Below are positions 9,395 through 16,873 of a DNA stretch of 43,634 bases, piece after piece (within the stretch, counting starts at the first letter, position 1; each line of letters begins with the position of its first letter). A program made the translations under genes and the position numbers. This DNA comes from CBDUQI01 sp965369325 (GTDB taxonomy: Bacteria > Pseudomonadota > Gammaproteobacteria > Steroidobacterales > JBCBZW01): the NCBI GenBank assembly GCA_965369325.1, contig CBDUQI010000020.1, forward strand, positions 1 to 43,634, written 5' to 3'. The notes under the pieces are model-generated. The model was not told the DNA's origin, made no database searches, and was given only the letters and a program-made list of their open reading frames with translations.

Positions 9395-9426
9395 GGCCCA
9401 GGGGTGCTTAACCCTCGGGCCGTTTT
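9395..9426 (+). promoter_or_regulatory. stem-loop with short T-run in EF-G leader, attenuator candidate
   Basis: GGCCC (9395-9399) pairs with GGGCC (9417-9421), and inner GGGT (9402-9405) with ACCC (9411-9414). GTTTTG follows. The hairpin lies between the -10 candidate and the EF-G ATG at 9514, so it could act as a leaky terminator or leader structure. Confidence 0.35.
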
Positions 9427-9513
9427 GCTTGGAGCCGTTTAGCTCCCCCCAGAACTATCTATATGCTGATGCTCGCGGTTGCCACCGGGGCATTGGTCAA
9501 CCAAGAGCCAGTC

Positions 9514-11598
9514 ATGAAAGACATTACGCGATATCGAAATATCGGCATTTTCGCTCACGTGGATGCCGGTAAAACGACCACCACAGAGCGCATCCTGAAA
9601 CTCACCGGCAAGATCCATAAGATCGGCGAGGTGCATGATGGTGCCGCGACCACCGACTTTATGGACCAGGAGCAGGAGCGGGGCATCACTATTCAGTCCG
9701 CCGCAACCAGCTGTTTCTGGAACGATCACCAGCTGAACATCATCGACACCCCCGGGCACGTGGACTTCACGATTGAGGTGTACCGCTCGCTCAAGGTGCT
9801 GGATGGCGGCGTGGGTGTGTTTTGTGGCTCCGGCGGCGTTGAGCCCCAGTCCGAGACCAACTGGCGTTACGCCAACGACTCGGAAGTGGCGCGCATCATC
9901 TACGTGAACAAGCTGGATCGCATGGGCGCGGATTTCTACCGCGTGGTCGATCAGGTGAAGAACATCCTGGGCGCTGTACCGTTGGTGATGGTGCTGCCGA
10001 TCGGTATCGAAGATGAGTTCTCCGGTGTCGTCGATCTGCTCACCCGCAAGGCGTGGATCTGGGACGATTCCGGTGATCCGAGAAGCTACCGCGTGGAAGA
10101 CGTGCCTGCCGATATGGTCGAGAAGGTTGAGGAGTATCGCGAGAAACTGATCGAGACAGCGGTTGAGATGGACGATGACGCGCTCGAGAAGTACCTGGAA
10201 GAAGGCACAGAGCCCGATATGGACACGCTGAAGCGTTGCATCCGTTTGGGCACCATCGCGCGCACGTTCTTCCCCACCTACTGCGGCTCCTCGTTCAAAA
10301 ACAAGGGTGTGCAGCTGGTGCTGGATGCGGTGGTGGACTATCTGCCGGATCCGACCGAAGTCACGCCGCAGCCGGAAGTGGACATGGAAGGCAACGAGAC
10401 TGGTGAGTTCGCCATCGTTGATCCGGACAAACCGCTACGCGCGTTGGCGTTCAAGATTATGGACGACAAGTTTGGTGCGCTAACCTTCACCCGTATCTAC
10501 TCGGGTAAGATCGAGAAGGGCATGACGGTGTTGAACACCGGCTCTGGCAAGACCGAGCGTATTGGGCGCATCGTCGAGATGCACGCCGATTCGCGTGAGG
10601 ACGTCGGCTCCGCGCAGGCGGGCGACATCGTGGCTATTGTTGGCATGAAAAATGTGCAGACCGGTCACACACTGTGTGATGTGAAACAGCCGGCGACGCT
10701 TGAGCCGATGGTGTTTCCGGATCCGGTGATCTCGATCGCCGTATCGCCGAAAGACAAGGCGGCGGCTGAGAAGATGGGTATCGCCATCGGCAAGATGGTG
10801 GCGGAAGATCCCTCGTTCCGGGTGGAAACCGATCCGGACAGTAAAGAGACCATCATCAAAGGCATGGGCGAGCTGCACCTGGACATCAAGGTGGACATCC
10901 TCAAGCGTACGCATGGCGTGGAAGTGGATGTCGGCAAGCCGCAGGTGGCTTATCGCGAGACCATTACCAAGGTGACCGAAGACACCTACACCCATAAGAA
11001 GCAGACCGGTGGTTCGGGCCAGTACGCAAAACTGGAATACACTATCGAGCCTGGTGAGGCCGGCTCGGGTTTCGAGTTCGAGTCTAAAGTGGTGGGCGGT
11101 AACGTACCGAAAGAGTTCTTCCCTGCCGTGGAAAAAGGCTTCCGCACCAGTCTTGAGAAAGGTGTGCTGGCCGGCTATCCCATGCTGGACATGAAGGTGA
11201 CGCTGACCGACGGGGCGCACCACGCGGTCGACTCCTCTGCGGTTGCGTTCGAGATTGCCTCGCGCGCGGCTTACCGACAGACCATCCCCAAAGCCGGCCC
11301 GCAGTTGCTGGAGCCGATCATGAAGGTGGATGTGTTCACGCCGGAAGATCATGTGGGTGATGTGATTGGTGATCTCAATCGCCGTCGCGGCATGATTCGC
11401 TCGCAGGAGCCATTGCCAACCGGTGTGCGGGTGAAAGCCAATGCACCGCTGAGTGAGATGTTTGGTTACATTGGCGATCTGCGCACCATGACCTCGGGGC
11501 GCGGTCAGTTCTCAATGGAATTTGACCACTACTCCGCGTGTCCGGCCAATGTGGCTGAGGTAGTGATCGCCGCCGCCGCCGAGCGCAACAAGAAATAA
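9514..11598 (+). CDS. fusA: translation elongation factor G
   Basis: The start is the ATG at 9514 (M-K-D-I-T-R-Y-R-N-I-G); an in-frame TTG 51 bases upstream would add a non-homologous tail. The 694-residue length is normal for EF-G. The G1 P-loop AHVDAGKTTTT is at 14-24, switch II follows in DTPGHVDFT, and NKLDRMG gives guanine specificity. Domain IV and V signatures (GGSGQYAKLEY, Y-R-x-T-I-x-K-A-G, MFGY-x-G-D-L-R) are intact. EF-G drives GTP-dependent ribosomal translocation and, with RRF, ribosome recycling. The gene is not in the usual str operon with rpsL, rpsG and tuf. With the F-A-H-V-D and L-K-L-T-G-K-I-H-K variants, it looks like the second EF-G found in many gammaproteobacteria. A 12-bp hairpin follows the stop. 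Confidence 0.95.
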   Translation: MKDITRYRNIGIFAHVDAGKTTTTERILKLTGKIHKIGEVHDGAATTDFMDQEQERGITIQSAATSCFWNDHQLNIIDTPGHVDFTIEVYRSLKVLDGGVGVFCGSGGVEPQSETNWRYANDSEVARIIYVNKLDRMGADFYRVVDQVKNILGAVPLVMVLPIGIEDEFSGVVDLLTRKAWIWDDSGDPRSYRVEDVPADMVEKVEEYREKLIETAVEMDDDALEKYLEEGTEPDMDTLKRCIRLGTIARTFFPTYCGSSFKNKGVQLVLDAVVDYLPDPTEVTPQPEVDMEGNETGEFAIVDPDKPLRALAFKIMDDKFGALTFTRIYSGKIEKGMTVLNTGSGKTERIGRIVEMHADSREDVGSAQAGDIVAIVGMKNVQTGHTLCDVKQPATLEPMVFPDPVISIAVSPKDKAAAEKMGIAIGKMVAEDPSFRVETDPDSKETIIKGMGELHLDIKVDILKRTHGVEVDVGKPQVAYRETITKVTEDTYTHKKQTGGSGQYAKLEYTIEPGEAGSGFEFESKVVGGNVPKEFFPAVEKGFRTSLEKGVLAGYPMLDMKVTLTDGAHHAVDSSAVAFEIASRAAYRQTIPKAGPQLLEPIMKVDVFTPEDHVGDVIGDLNRRRGMIRSQEPLPTGVRVKANAPLSEMFGYIGDLRTMTSGRGQFSMEFDHYSACPANVAEVVIAAAAERNKK

Positions 11599-11609
11599 AG
11601 ACGATGCGA

Positions 11610-11637
11610 ACGCGGCGTCCGGTCCCGGGCGCCGCGT
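11610..11637. terminator. strong hairpin between convergent EF-G and subtilase genes
   Basis: ACGCGGCG (11610-11617) pairs with CGCCGCGT (11630-11637). The stem extends inward through a T-G wobble and three more pairs to a GTCC tetraloop, about 12 bp in all. It sits 12 bases after the EF-G stop and 14 bases before the end of the convergent subtilase gene. It lacks a T-run, so termination efficiency is uncertain. Confidence 0.5.
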
Positions 11638-11650
11638 CAGTTGCACCGCT

Positions 11651-13663
11651 CTACAATCCTACCTCGACAGTAAAGCGCCGGATCGCTCCCTGGTCCTGCT
11701 GCGCATTGTCCTTCACAAGCAATTCCCAGGTGCCCGTCGGCATGGTTCCGAGCAGATCATTTAGCGCGGCTACCGTTGCGGGCGTATAACGCTCAATCAC
11801 ATTGTCCTGCGACTCACCGCTGCGCTCGCGCAATACAATCGCGCCCACGCCCGTGGCGCCGGGCGGCACCAGCGTAAGCGTAAGGTCGCCGGACCACGTG
11901 TGCTCAATCTCCACCGCGATGGCGATACTCGCAATGGCCTGGCGGTCGCCGACTTCAACCGCAAGGCTTGAGGTTTCCTCATCACGAATCTCCACCAGCG
12001 AGGCGGCTGTGTGGATGGCCGTGTAGTTCGGCGCCAGCGGTGCATCGGGCGCGGCCAAGGCCACCGCCCGTTCGCCGTTCAGGCGCCCGAAGCCGTATTG
12101 CTCGCTGTGCCCCGCCGCGTCGTACGCGCCCCCTTGTGGATCAATCTTATCGGCGCTGTCCCGCAGAATGTCGCGCACTTCCTGCCATTGCAGCTGCGGG
12201 TTGCGGGCGAGCACCAGCGCGGCGACGCCGGCCGCGCCCGGGCAGGCGCTGGAGGTGCCGCCAAAGTCGTTGGTGTAGTCGCCCGCGCTGTCGCCGTTAC
12301 CAGGGTTGCCTGGGTTATAACCGGCGCCACCGCGTCGGTCAGTGGTCCAGATGCCGGGCGTGCTTGAGGGATTGCCATTGCTGCTTGGGAATGCGCACCA
12401 AAGCGCTGCTCCCACATCGCTGTACGCCGCACGGGTGTTCAGATCGTTGCAGGCCGCGATCGCCAGTACGTTGGGGTAGGAGGCATAGCCGTCGTTGCCG
12501 ACCGGCTCGTTACCGTTGCCAGCCGCCCAGCAGATGACACAGCCGCGGCCGTTGCGTCCGTTGTTGACAGCAAAATCAATCGCCAGTCGGGTGGAATCAG
12601 GTAACGGGACAAAGGTGTTGTGGCGTGGATCGTTGGGGTCAAACCAGATGCCATCGACCGGCCCCCACGAGCAGGAGATTACATCGGCTCCCTGGCGCGC
12701 GGCATGAAAAAAACTATCGGCTTCGGACTGCGAGCCCAGTTGTGCACGCAGCCGGATTGGCATCAGGCTGGCATCAGGTGCGACCCCGGAGGCGCCGACA
12801 TTGCCGTTGGCGCAGGCAACACCGGCGCAGGCGGTGCCGTGGCTGTCGTTGCCGCCTGGCCTTGGGTTATCGCGCAGGGTGCTGTTGGTGCTTACGGTGG
12901 TGTTCAGCGGGGCGAGAATTTTCCCCGCGCCACGGAACTCGTCATGATCGATGTCTACGCCATCGTCAATAACCGCGATGGTCACGCTGGCACCGCGGGA
13001 GGTGTTCCATGCCGGCACGATGTTAGCATCCGCGTCGACCGGCACGTTGTTTACCCGCGTGGGTTGCAGGTGCCATTGCTGCGGGGCGGCCGCGTTGCGT
13101 CCCAGCTCGCGCACCAGCTCAGGGTGTGCGTACTGGACTTTATCTTCGGCCAGAAGTTGGTTGGCCACATCGAAAACCGCGCGCCCGGCGCCTTCGGGCA
13201 AACAGCAAAAATAGGCGTTCTTCGCGTAACCCAGCGAGCGTTTTACCCTCAGCCCAGCCTGCTTGATGGCGCGCCGGCAGGCCGTAGGGCTCATTCGATC
13301 CTGAAATTTTACGAATACATTCTCGGTGTACAACACGGGCGACTTGCAATTGGGTTCGCACAGCACGCGGCCGGCGAAGCGGATATGCGGCTCGCTGCCC
13401 AATTGTTTGATCACCTTATCGCGCAACCGTTTGGGGCGCGCATAGCCCTCGTGAATGCGCAGCACCTGCACGCAGCTATCCGGGTGTTCCATCACCACCT
13501 CAAAATGCTCAAGCATTTGCCGGGTGGCGCCCGAGACGCGCGCGCCGCGCCGCTGCGTGTTGCCTACCAGCGTGCCGGTGGCGCTGTGAGTGCGCGTCAC
13601 CAGCATGTTATTGGCATCGATCAGGCGGTAGCGCTTGCCGTTGTAGTGATAATAATTAGCCAT
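11651..13663 (-). CDS. S8 subtilisin-like serine peptidase with C-terminal P-domain
   Basis: This 670-residue protein starts at an ATG preceded by GGAG at good spacing. The N-terminal 200 residues look like a subtilase propeptide region. The catalytic triad is intact: Asp233 in V-I-D-D-G-V-D, His275 in D-S-H-G-T, and Ser471 in G-T-S-S-A. The oxyanion region around A-A-G-N-G-N is also present. The last 120 residues form a proprotein-convertase P-domain (I-x-H-T-W-S-G-D-L, ending G-A-I-R-R-F-T-V-E-V). Such enzymes are usually secreted, yet the first 30 residues (M-A-N-Y-Y-H-Y-N-G-K-R-Y) show no hydrophobic signal sequence, so it may be cytoplasmic, released by lysis, or exported by an unconventional route. 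It lies 88 bases downstream of the permease gene on the same strand. Confidence 0.9.
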   Translation of the reverse strand: MANYYHYNGKRYRLIDANNMLVTRTHSATGTLVGNTQRRGARVSGATRQMLEHFEVVMEHPDSCVQVLRIHEGYARPKRLRDKVIKQLGSEPHIRFAGRVLCEPNCKSPVLYTENVFVKFQDRMSPTACRRAIKQAGLRVKRSLGYAKNAYFCCLPEGAGRAVFDVANQLLAEDKVQYAHPELVRELGRNAAAPQQWHLQPTRVNNVPVDADANIVPAWNTSRGASVTIAVIDDGVDIDHDEFRGAGKILAPLNTTVSTNSTLRDNPRPGGNDSHGTACAGVACANGNVGASGVAPDASLMPIRLRAQLGSQSEADSFFHAARQGADVISCSWGPVDGIWFDPNDPRHNTFVPLPDSTRLAIDFAVNNGRNGRGCVICWAAGNGNEPVGNDGYASYPNVLAIAACNDLNTRAAYSDVGAALWCAFPSSNGNPSSTPGIWTTDRRGGAGYNPGNPGNGDSAGDYTNDFGGTSSACPGAAGVAALVLARNPQLQWQEVRDILRDSADKIDPQGGAYDAAGHSEQYGFGRLNGERAVALAAPDAPLAPNYTAIHTAASLVEIRDEETSSLAVEVGDRQAIASIAIAVEIEHTWSGDLTLTLVPPGATGVGAIVLRERSGESQDNVIERYTPATVAALNDLLGTMPTGTWELLVKDNAQQDQGAIRRFTVEVGL

Positions 13664-13751
13664 AGCAGTGCTCCAAGGGGCCTAACTTAAACAGCGTTAC
13701 TTGTGCGCGATTGCCCTCAAACAGCACCATCTCGCACTGAATGTTGCCGGA

Positions 13752-15071
13752 TTACCCGGTCGGGCGGGAGGCAGGCGGCGCACCCATTTGGCGGGTAAGT
13801 GCGTAGAAAACAAACCCCGCCGCGAACAGCGCCAGCCCCCAGCCCGCCTCAGTTGGGCGCTCCATCGCAATGTAGGCCAGCGTCCACGTCATGATCAGGC
13901 AATACACGATGGGCGGCAACGGGTACAACCACACTCGATAAGGTCGTGGTCGATCGGGTTCGTGCCACCGCAGCACAAACACACCCAGCACTGTCACCAG
14001 TGTGCTACAGCCGAGGGTAAATCCGGCGAACACCAGGATCGCCTGGAACGAGCCGGTAAAGATGAACAACAGGCTGACGGCTGATTGGCTGAGGATTGCG
14101 AGGTGGGGCACCCCGCCTGCATTGGTCCGCCCCAGCCAGCGTAGCGCCGAGAAATCCTCGCCAATGGTTTGCAGCACGCGTGGGCCGGCCAGAATCATGG
14201 CGCTGGCGGTGGAGATAAGCAGCATCGCCAGCACCAATCCCATCACGCGCCCGCCGGCGTTGCCGAACGCCGATTGAGCGGCAACGAAGCCAACTTCCAC
14301 CCGTCCGGCCAGTTGCTCCATCGGGCTCACATACAGGAATGCTAGGTTCAGGCACAAATACGCGACCACCACAATGGCGGTGCCTGCCCCCAGCACGCGT
14401 GGCAAATTCCGCTGTGGATCCTGCAATTCACTGCTCAGGTAGGTGGCCGCGTTCCAACCGGTGTACGCGTAGTTAACGTAGATTAAAGACACCGCGAATG
14501 CGCTGCTGAACAGCATCGCGCGGTCGCCGGATTGCGGCAGGAGACTGATTGCCTGAGGCTCTCGGGCGAACGACATGCAGGCACCGCAAAACCCCACAAT
14601 CAATAGTAGTTTCAACCACGTGAACCAGCGCTGGGTACGCCCGCTGCCGCTGCGGTTGCGCGAGTGCAGCAGGGTTAGGGCTACCACCAATGTTGCTGCC
14701 AGCCAGGTTGGCGAGAGCCCGGGGAACACCGAATTGACGTAGCTGCCGAACGTAATCGCTGCCAGGGCGGTCGGGGCGGCAAATCCGATGGTAGCGCTCA
14801 GCCAGCCCGACACGAAACCGATTGAAGGGTGATAGATGTGACTTAGAAAGTGGTATTCGCCGCCCGAACGCGGCAACGCAGCACCCAGTTCGGCGTAGCT
14901 CAAGGCGCCACAAAGCGCGGAAATCCCACCCACCAGCCATAATGCCACAATGACAAAGACGGACTGAATTTCCATTAGCTGGAACCCCAGACTGGTAAAA
15001 ACACCCGTGCCGATCATATTGGCGATGACCACCGCCATCGCCGTCGATGAGCTGAATTTGTCGTTTTCCAT
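13752..15071 (-). CDS. APC-superfamily amino acid permease
   Basis: A 439-residue integral membrane protein with about 12 hydrophobic segments. The first carries I-A-N-M-I-G-T-G-V-F-T, the G-[ST]-G unwound-helix motif of APC transporters that grips the substrate alpha-amino and carboxyl groups. A second conserved block, S-Y-A-E-L-G-A-A-L-P-R-S-G-G-E-Y, follows the second helix and is typical of amino-acid/polyamine antiporter-like permeases. The likely role is uptake or exchange of amino acids in the inner membrane; substrate cannot be read. It precedes the S8 peptidase on the same strand, so co-expression of a peptidase and an amino-acid importer is plausible. The ATG at 15071 has no clear ribosome binding site. 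Confidence 0.9.
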   Translation of the reverse strand: MENDKFSSSTAMAVVIANMIGTGVFTSLGFQLMEIQSVFVIVALWLVGGISALCGALSYAELGAALPRSGGEYHFLSHIYHPSIGFVSGWLSATIGFAAPTALAAITFGSYVNSVFPGLSPTWLAATLVVALTLLHSRNRSGSGRTQRWFTWLKLLLIVGFCGACMSFAREPQAISLLPQSGDRAMLFSSAFAVSLIYVNYAYTGWNAATYLSSELQDPQRNLPRVLGAGTAIVVVAYLCLNLAFLYVSPMEQLAGRVEVGFVAAQSAFGNAGGRVMGLVLAMLLISTASAMILAGPRVLQTIGEDFSALRWLGRTNAGGVPHLAILSQSAVSLLFIFTGSFQAILVFAGFTLGCSTLVTVLGVFVLRWHEPDRPRPYRVWLYPLPPIVYCLIMTWTLAYIAMERPTEAGWGLALFAAGFVFYALTRQMGAPPASRPTG

Positions 15072-15287
15072 CAGCGTGATACTGGCCTATTCGTCTCCGG
15101 TTAGCCATAGCGCGTACGGCGGCGTTAAGTTGCGGCGCAGCATCCAGCTGCGCTCGGGTATGCTGCGGCGCAGTATCGCAAGCATGTGTATCTGATTTCA
15201 CATGTTGCGGTGGAACAAGGTAGGCTGCTCTCGCGGCCAGGGTTTAGGCTGCGTCTCAATTAAAACAATTACCTGGGGGGGTAATCC

Positions 15288-15566
15288 ATGGAACTACTAC
15301 CACTTATCATTCAGCTCATTAGCGGTGCTGTAGGCGGAAATGTTGCCGGCGGTCTGATGAAAAACCTGTCGCTCGGCACGCTCGGAAATTCAATTGCCGG
15401 TATCGTGGGCGGCGGCATTGGCGGCCAGGTACTCGGCATGTTAGGCATGGCTGCTGGTGGCGGCATGGACATAGGCAGCATCATCAGTCAGGTTGCCGGC
15501 GGCGGTGTCGGCGGTGGTGTGTTGATGGCTGTGATCGGTTTGATCAAAAAGGCGATGGCTAAGTAA
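15288..15566 (+). CDS. small glycine-zipper membrane protein
   Basis: A 92-residue protein with a G-rich run preceding its ATG (positions 15274-15281). It is almost entirely hydrophobic and glycine-rich, with GxxxG-type patterns (G-A-V-G-G-N-V-A-G-G, G-G-G-I-G-G-Q-V-L-G, A-G-G-G-V-G-G-G-V) over three helical stretches and a basic tail K-K-A-M-A-K. Glycine zippers pack membrane helices and are common in small envelope or pore-forming proteins. I do not recognise a characterised family. It is a single-gene unit closed by a good intrinsic terminator at 15642-15669. A structural inner-membrane protein, a stress protein or a bacteriocin-like peptide are all possible. Confidence 0.75.
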   Translation: MELLPLIIQLISGAVGGNVAGGLMKNLSLGTLGNSIAGIVGGGIGGQVLGMLGMAAGGGMDIGSIISQVAGGGVGGGVLMAVIGLIKKAMAK

Positions 15567-15641
15567 CCGGCGAGGTTATCGATCAGGTCAAGTGTCTTGG
15601 CAGCCGGTGCTGGCTGCATTAAGATCGCAACAGCATGGAAG

Positions 15642-15669
15642 CCGGACCTCTTCAGGGGTTCGGTTTTTT
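15642..15669 (+). terminator. Rho-independent terminator after the glycine-zipper gene
   Basis: CCGGACCTC (15642-15650) pairs with the segment 15655-15663 through nine pairs (two wobbles) around a TTCA loop, followed directly by six T. It ends transcription of the 15288 gene about 75 bases after its stop and before the SPOR gene. Confidence 0.8.
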
Positions 15670-15754
15670 CATGCCGCTGACAGGAGTATTGCCAAATACT
15701 CACCTGGGCAGGACGCCCCGGCTGTGCACACAGGATATGAAGGGGAGCTCAGTG

Positions 15755-16270
15755 GTGAACCTATTAAGGCTTAACTGCATCACGACCGCTTGCGTATTGT
15801 TGCTGGTGGGTGCCAGCGCTCAGGCGCAAACTTACGCCGTTCAGATTGGTGCTTTTTCAAACCCTAACGCACAGGTGCTGGATGAGGCCCGACGCATTGG
15901 TGATTTGTACACGGCACCGGCTCCCAATGGGCTTACCCGCTATCGCGTCGGCCCATTTGCCACCGAGCAGTTGGCGTTGCGCGCGCGCGATACCCTGAGG
16001 CAGCTCGGATTCCCGGACGCGTTCATCAAGGTTGAGCAGGAGCGCGAGGCGATGGATCAACCGCCTGGCGAGCAGATGTCCGACGCTGAACCGTCCCCCG
16101 CCACCTCCGAGGTGCCCGCGAAGCTGGTCAGCAGTGGCAGGCGCGAACTTTCCGGCGATGAAGTGCAATACCTGATGTCGCTGAGCCCGGCCGAGCGCAG
16201 CGCGGTTGTTTATTTGGACGGGCGGCTGCACAAGAAAATCGACGGCGAATTCGTGCCGATCAGCCCCTAG
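15755..16270 (+). CDS. secreted SPOR-domain protein
   Basis: I chose the GTG at 15755 because AAGGGGAG ends about seven bases before it; the ATG at 15737 would add six residues but has almost no spacer from its AGG. The product (171 residues) starts with a signal peptide ending A-Q-A-Q. A SPOR domain (about residues 24-90) follows: Y-A-V-Q-I-G-A-F-S-N, then Y-R-V-G-P-F-A-T, then V-K-V-E. SPOR domains bind denuded glycans at the septum, so the protein is probably periplasmic and linked to cell-wall remodelling. The C-terminal 80 residues (L-S-G-D-E-V-Q-Y-L-M-S-L-S-P-A-E-R) are unrecognised. It stands alone between a terminator and a long intergenic region. Confidence 0.82.
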   Translation: MNLLRLNCITTACVLLLVGASAQAQTYAVQIGAFSNPNAQVLDEARRIGDLYTAPAPNGLTRYRVGPFATEQLALRARDTLRQLGFPDAFIKVEQEREAMDQPPGEQMSDAEPSPATSEVPAKLVSSGRRELSGDEVQYLMSLSPAERSAVVYLDGRLHKKIDGEFVPISP

Positions 16271-16373
16271 CGCCGCGGTTTTTTTACGGCGCCCAAAGCG
16301 TCGGAATATTTTACAATCTGGGTTTGGTGCGGCCGCCGGTGCTGCCGGCGCTTCGTGGCCAGGCCTACAAAAT

Positions 16374-16389
16374 TGTGACGACCGTCACA
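16374..16389. promoter_or_regulatory. perfect CRP/Vfr-type binding site
   Basis: TGTGACGACCGTCACA matches TGTGA-N6-TCACA in both half-sites, the CRP/Vfr consensus. Its centre (16381.5) lies about 82 bases upstream of a start point predicted from the GATAAT at 16451, a helical phase used at class I CRP-activated promoters. The regulator itself is not in the window. Confidence 0.6.
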
Positions 16390-16462
16390 GTTTGAAGCAC
16401 CAATCGCCCGTTTTCAGCCCAAAACGCGACATAAGCCAAAATCCGGTACGGATAATGCATTA

Positions 16463-16661
16463 GATTCACCAGGCTGAATTGCCCGGCACCCTCCGGGCAC
16501 TCAGTGGGTTCAGATGATGTGGTGTGAACGGATACAAAAAAATTAACAGATGACAACAACAATAATAATCATCAAATAAAATAATAAGAACAAAAAGCAG
16601 AATAAGAAGAAGATCTGGCTAAGAAAAACCCGACTGCAGTATGCACGTCGGGTATTTTTTT
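16463..16661 (+). ncRNA. candidate small RNA with A-rich Hfq-type motifs and intrinsic terminator
   Basis: A likely transcript of about 200 nt begins near 16463, after a GATAAT element. It contains a 6-bp hairpin GCCCGG/CCGGGC (16481-16498) and a second weak stem GTTCA/TGAAC (16508-16529). A long A-rich single-stranded tract follows with repeated A-A-Y triplets (around 16553-16572), ending in a T-rich terminator. Repeated ARN/AAY triplets are the Hfq distal-face signature, also found in the Hfq-sequestering CrcZ/CrcY RNAs of pseudomonads. There is no ORF with a ribosome binding site. Start point and function are inferred. Confidence 0.42.
16629..16661 (+). terminator. Rho-independent terminator of the small-RNA candidate
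   Basis: CCCGAC (16629-16634) pairs with GTCGGG (16647-16652), with inner TGCA/TGCA and one bulge, followed by TA and seven T. No protein gene ends nearby on this strand (the SPOR gene stops about 360 bases earlier), so it probably closes a non-coding transcript. Confidence 0.8.
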
Positions 16662-16873
16662 ACCCTGGGAGTCGTACCGATTTATCCACTACCCGACGTG
16701 GTTCACGCCGGTAGACGTTGGATCTATTGCATGCTGTGATGGTCTGGACACGGCCCGCCCGAAAGAGGGTTCACGCGGGCTTAAGCTGCTGTGTCTGCTG
16801 CTTTGTGAACCGATCCCCGGCGGGAACCGCCTCCCGGTCAGCGAATCACCCGAGTACTGATGTTCCGATAATA

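Larger units (their letters stand above)
9087..9513. other. 427-base intergenic region and EF-G leader
   Basis: No supported gene. It holds the hairpin after the M36 gene, a 14-bp perfect palindrome (9320-9333), a TATATT -10 candidate at 9381-9386, and a stem-loop followed by GTTTTG (9395-9426) about 90 bases before the EF-G start. The second half therefore looks like the promoter and a structured leader of the EF-G gene. Confidence 0.5.
16271..16873. other. 603-base intergenic region with CRP-type site and small-RNA candidate
   Basis: No convincing protein gene. In order it holds a GCGCCG/CGGCGC hairpin with a T-rich loop just after the SPOR gene (16270-16292), a perfect CRP-type palindrome (16374-16389), a GATAAT -10 candidate (16451-16456), a hairpin (16481-16498), an A-rich unstructured tract (about 16534-16628) and an intrinsic terminator (16629-16661). 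About 200 further bases run to the EAL gene start and probably hold its promoter. Confidence 0.55.
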
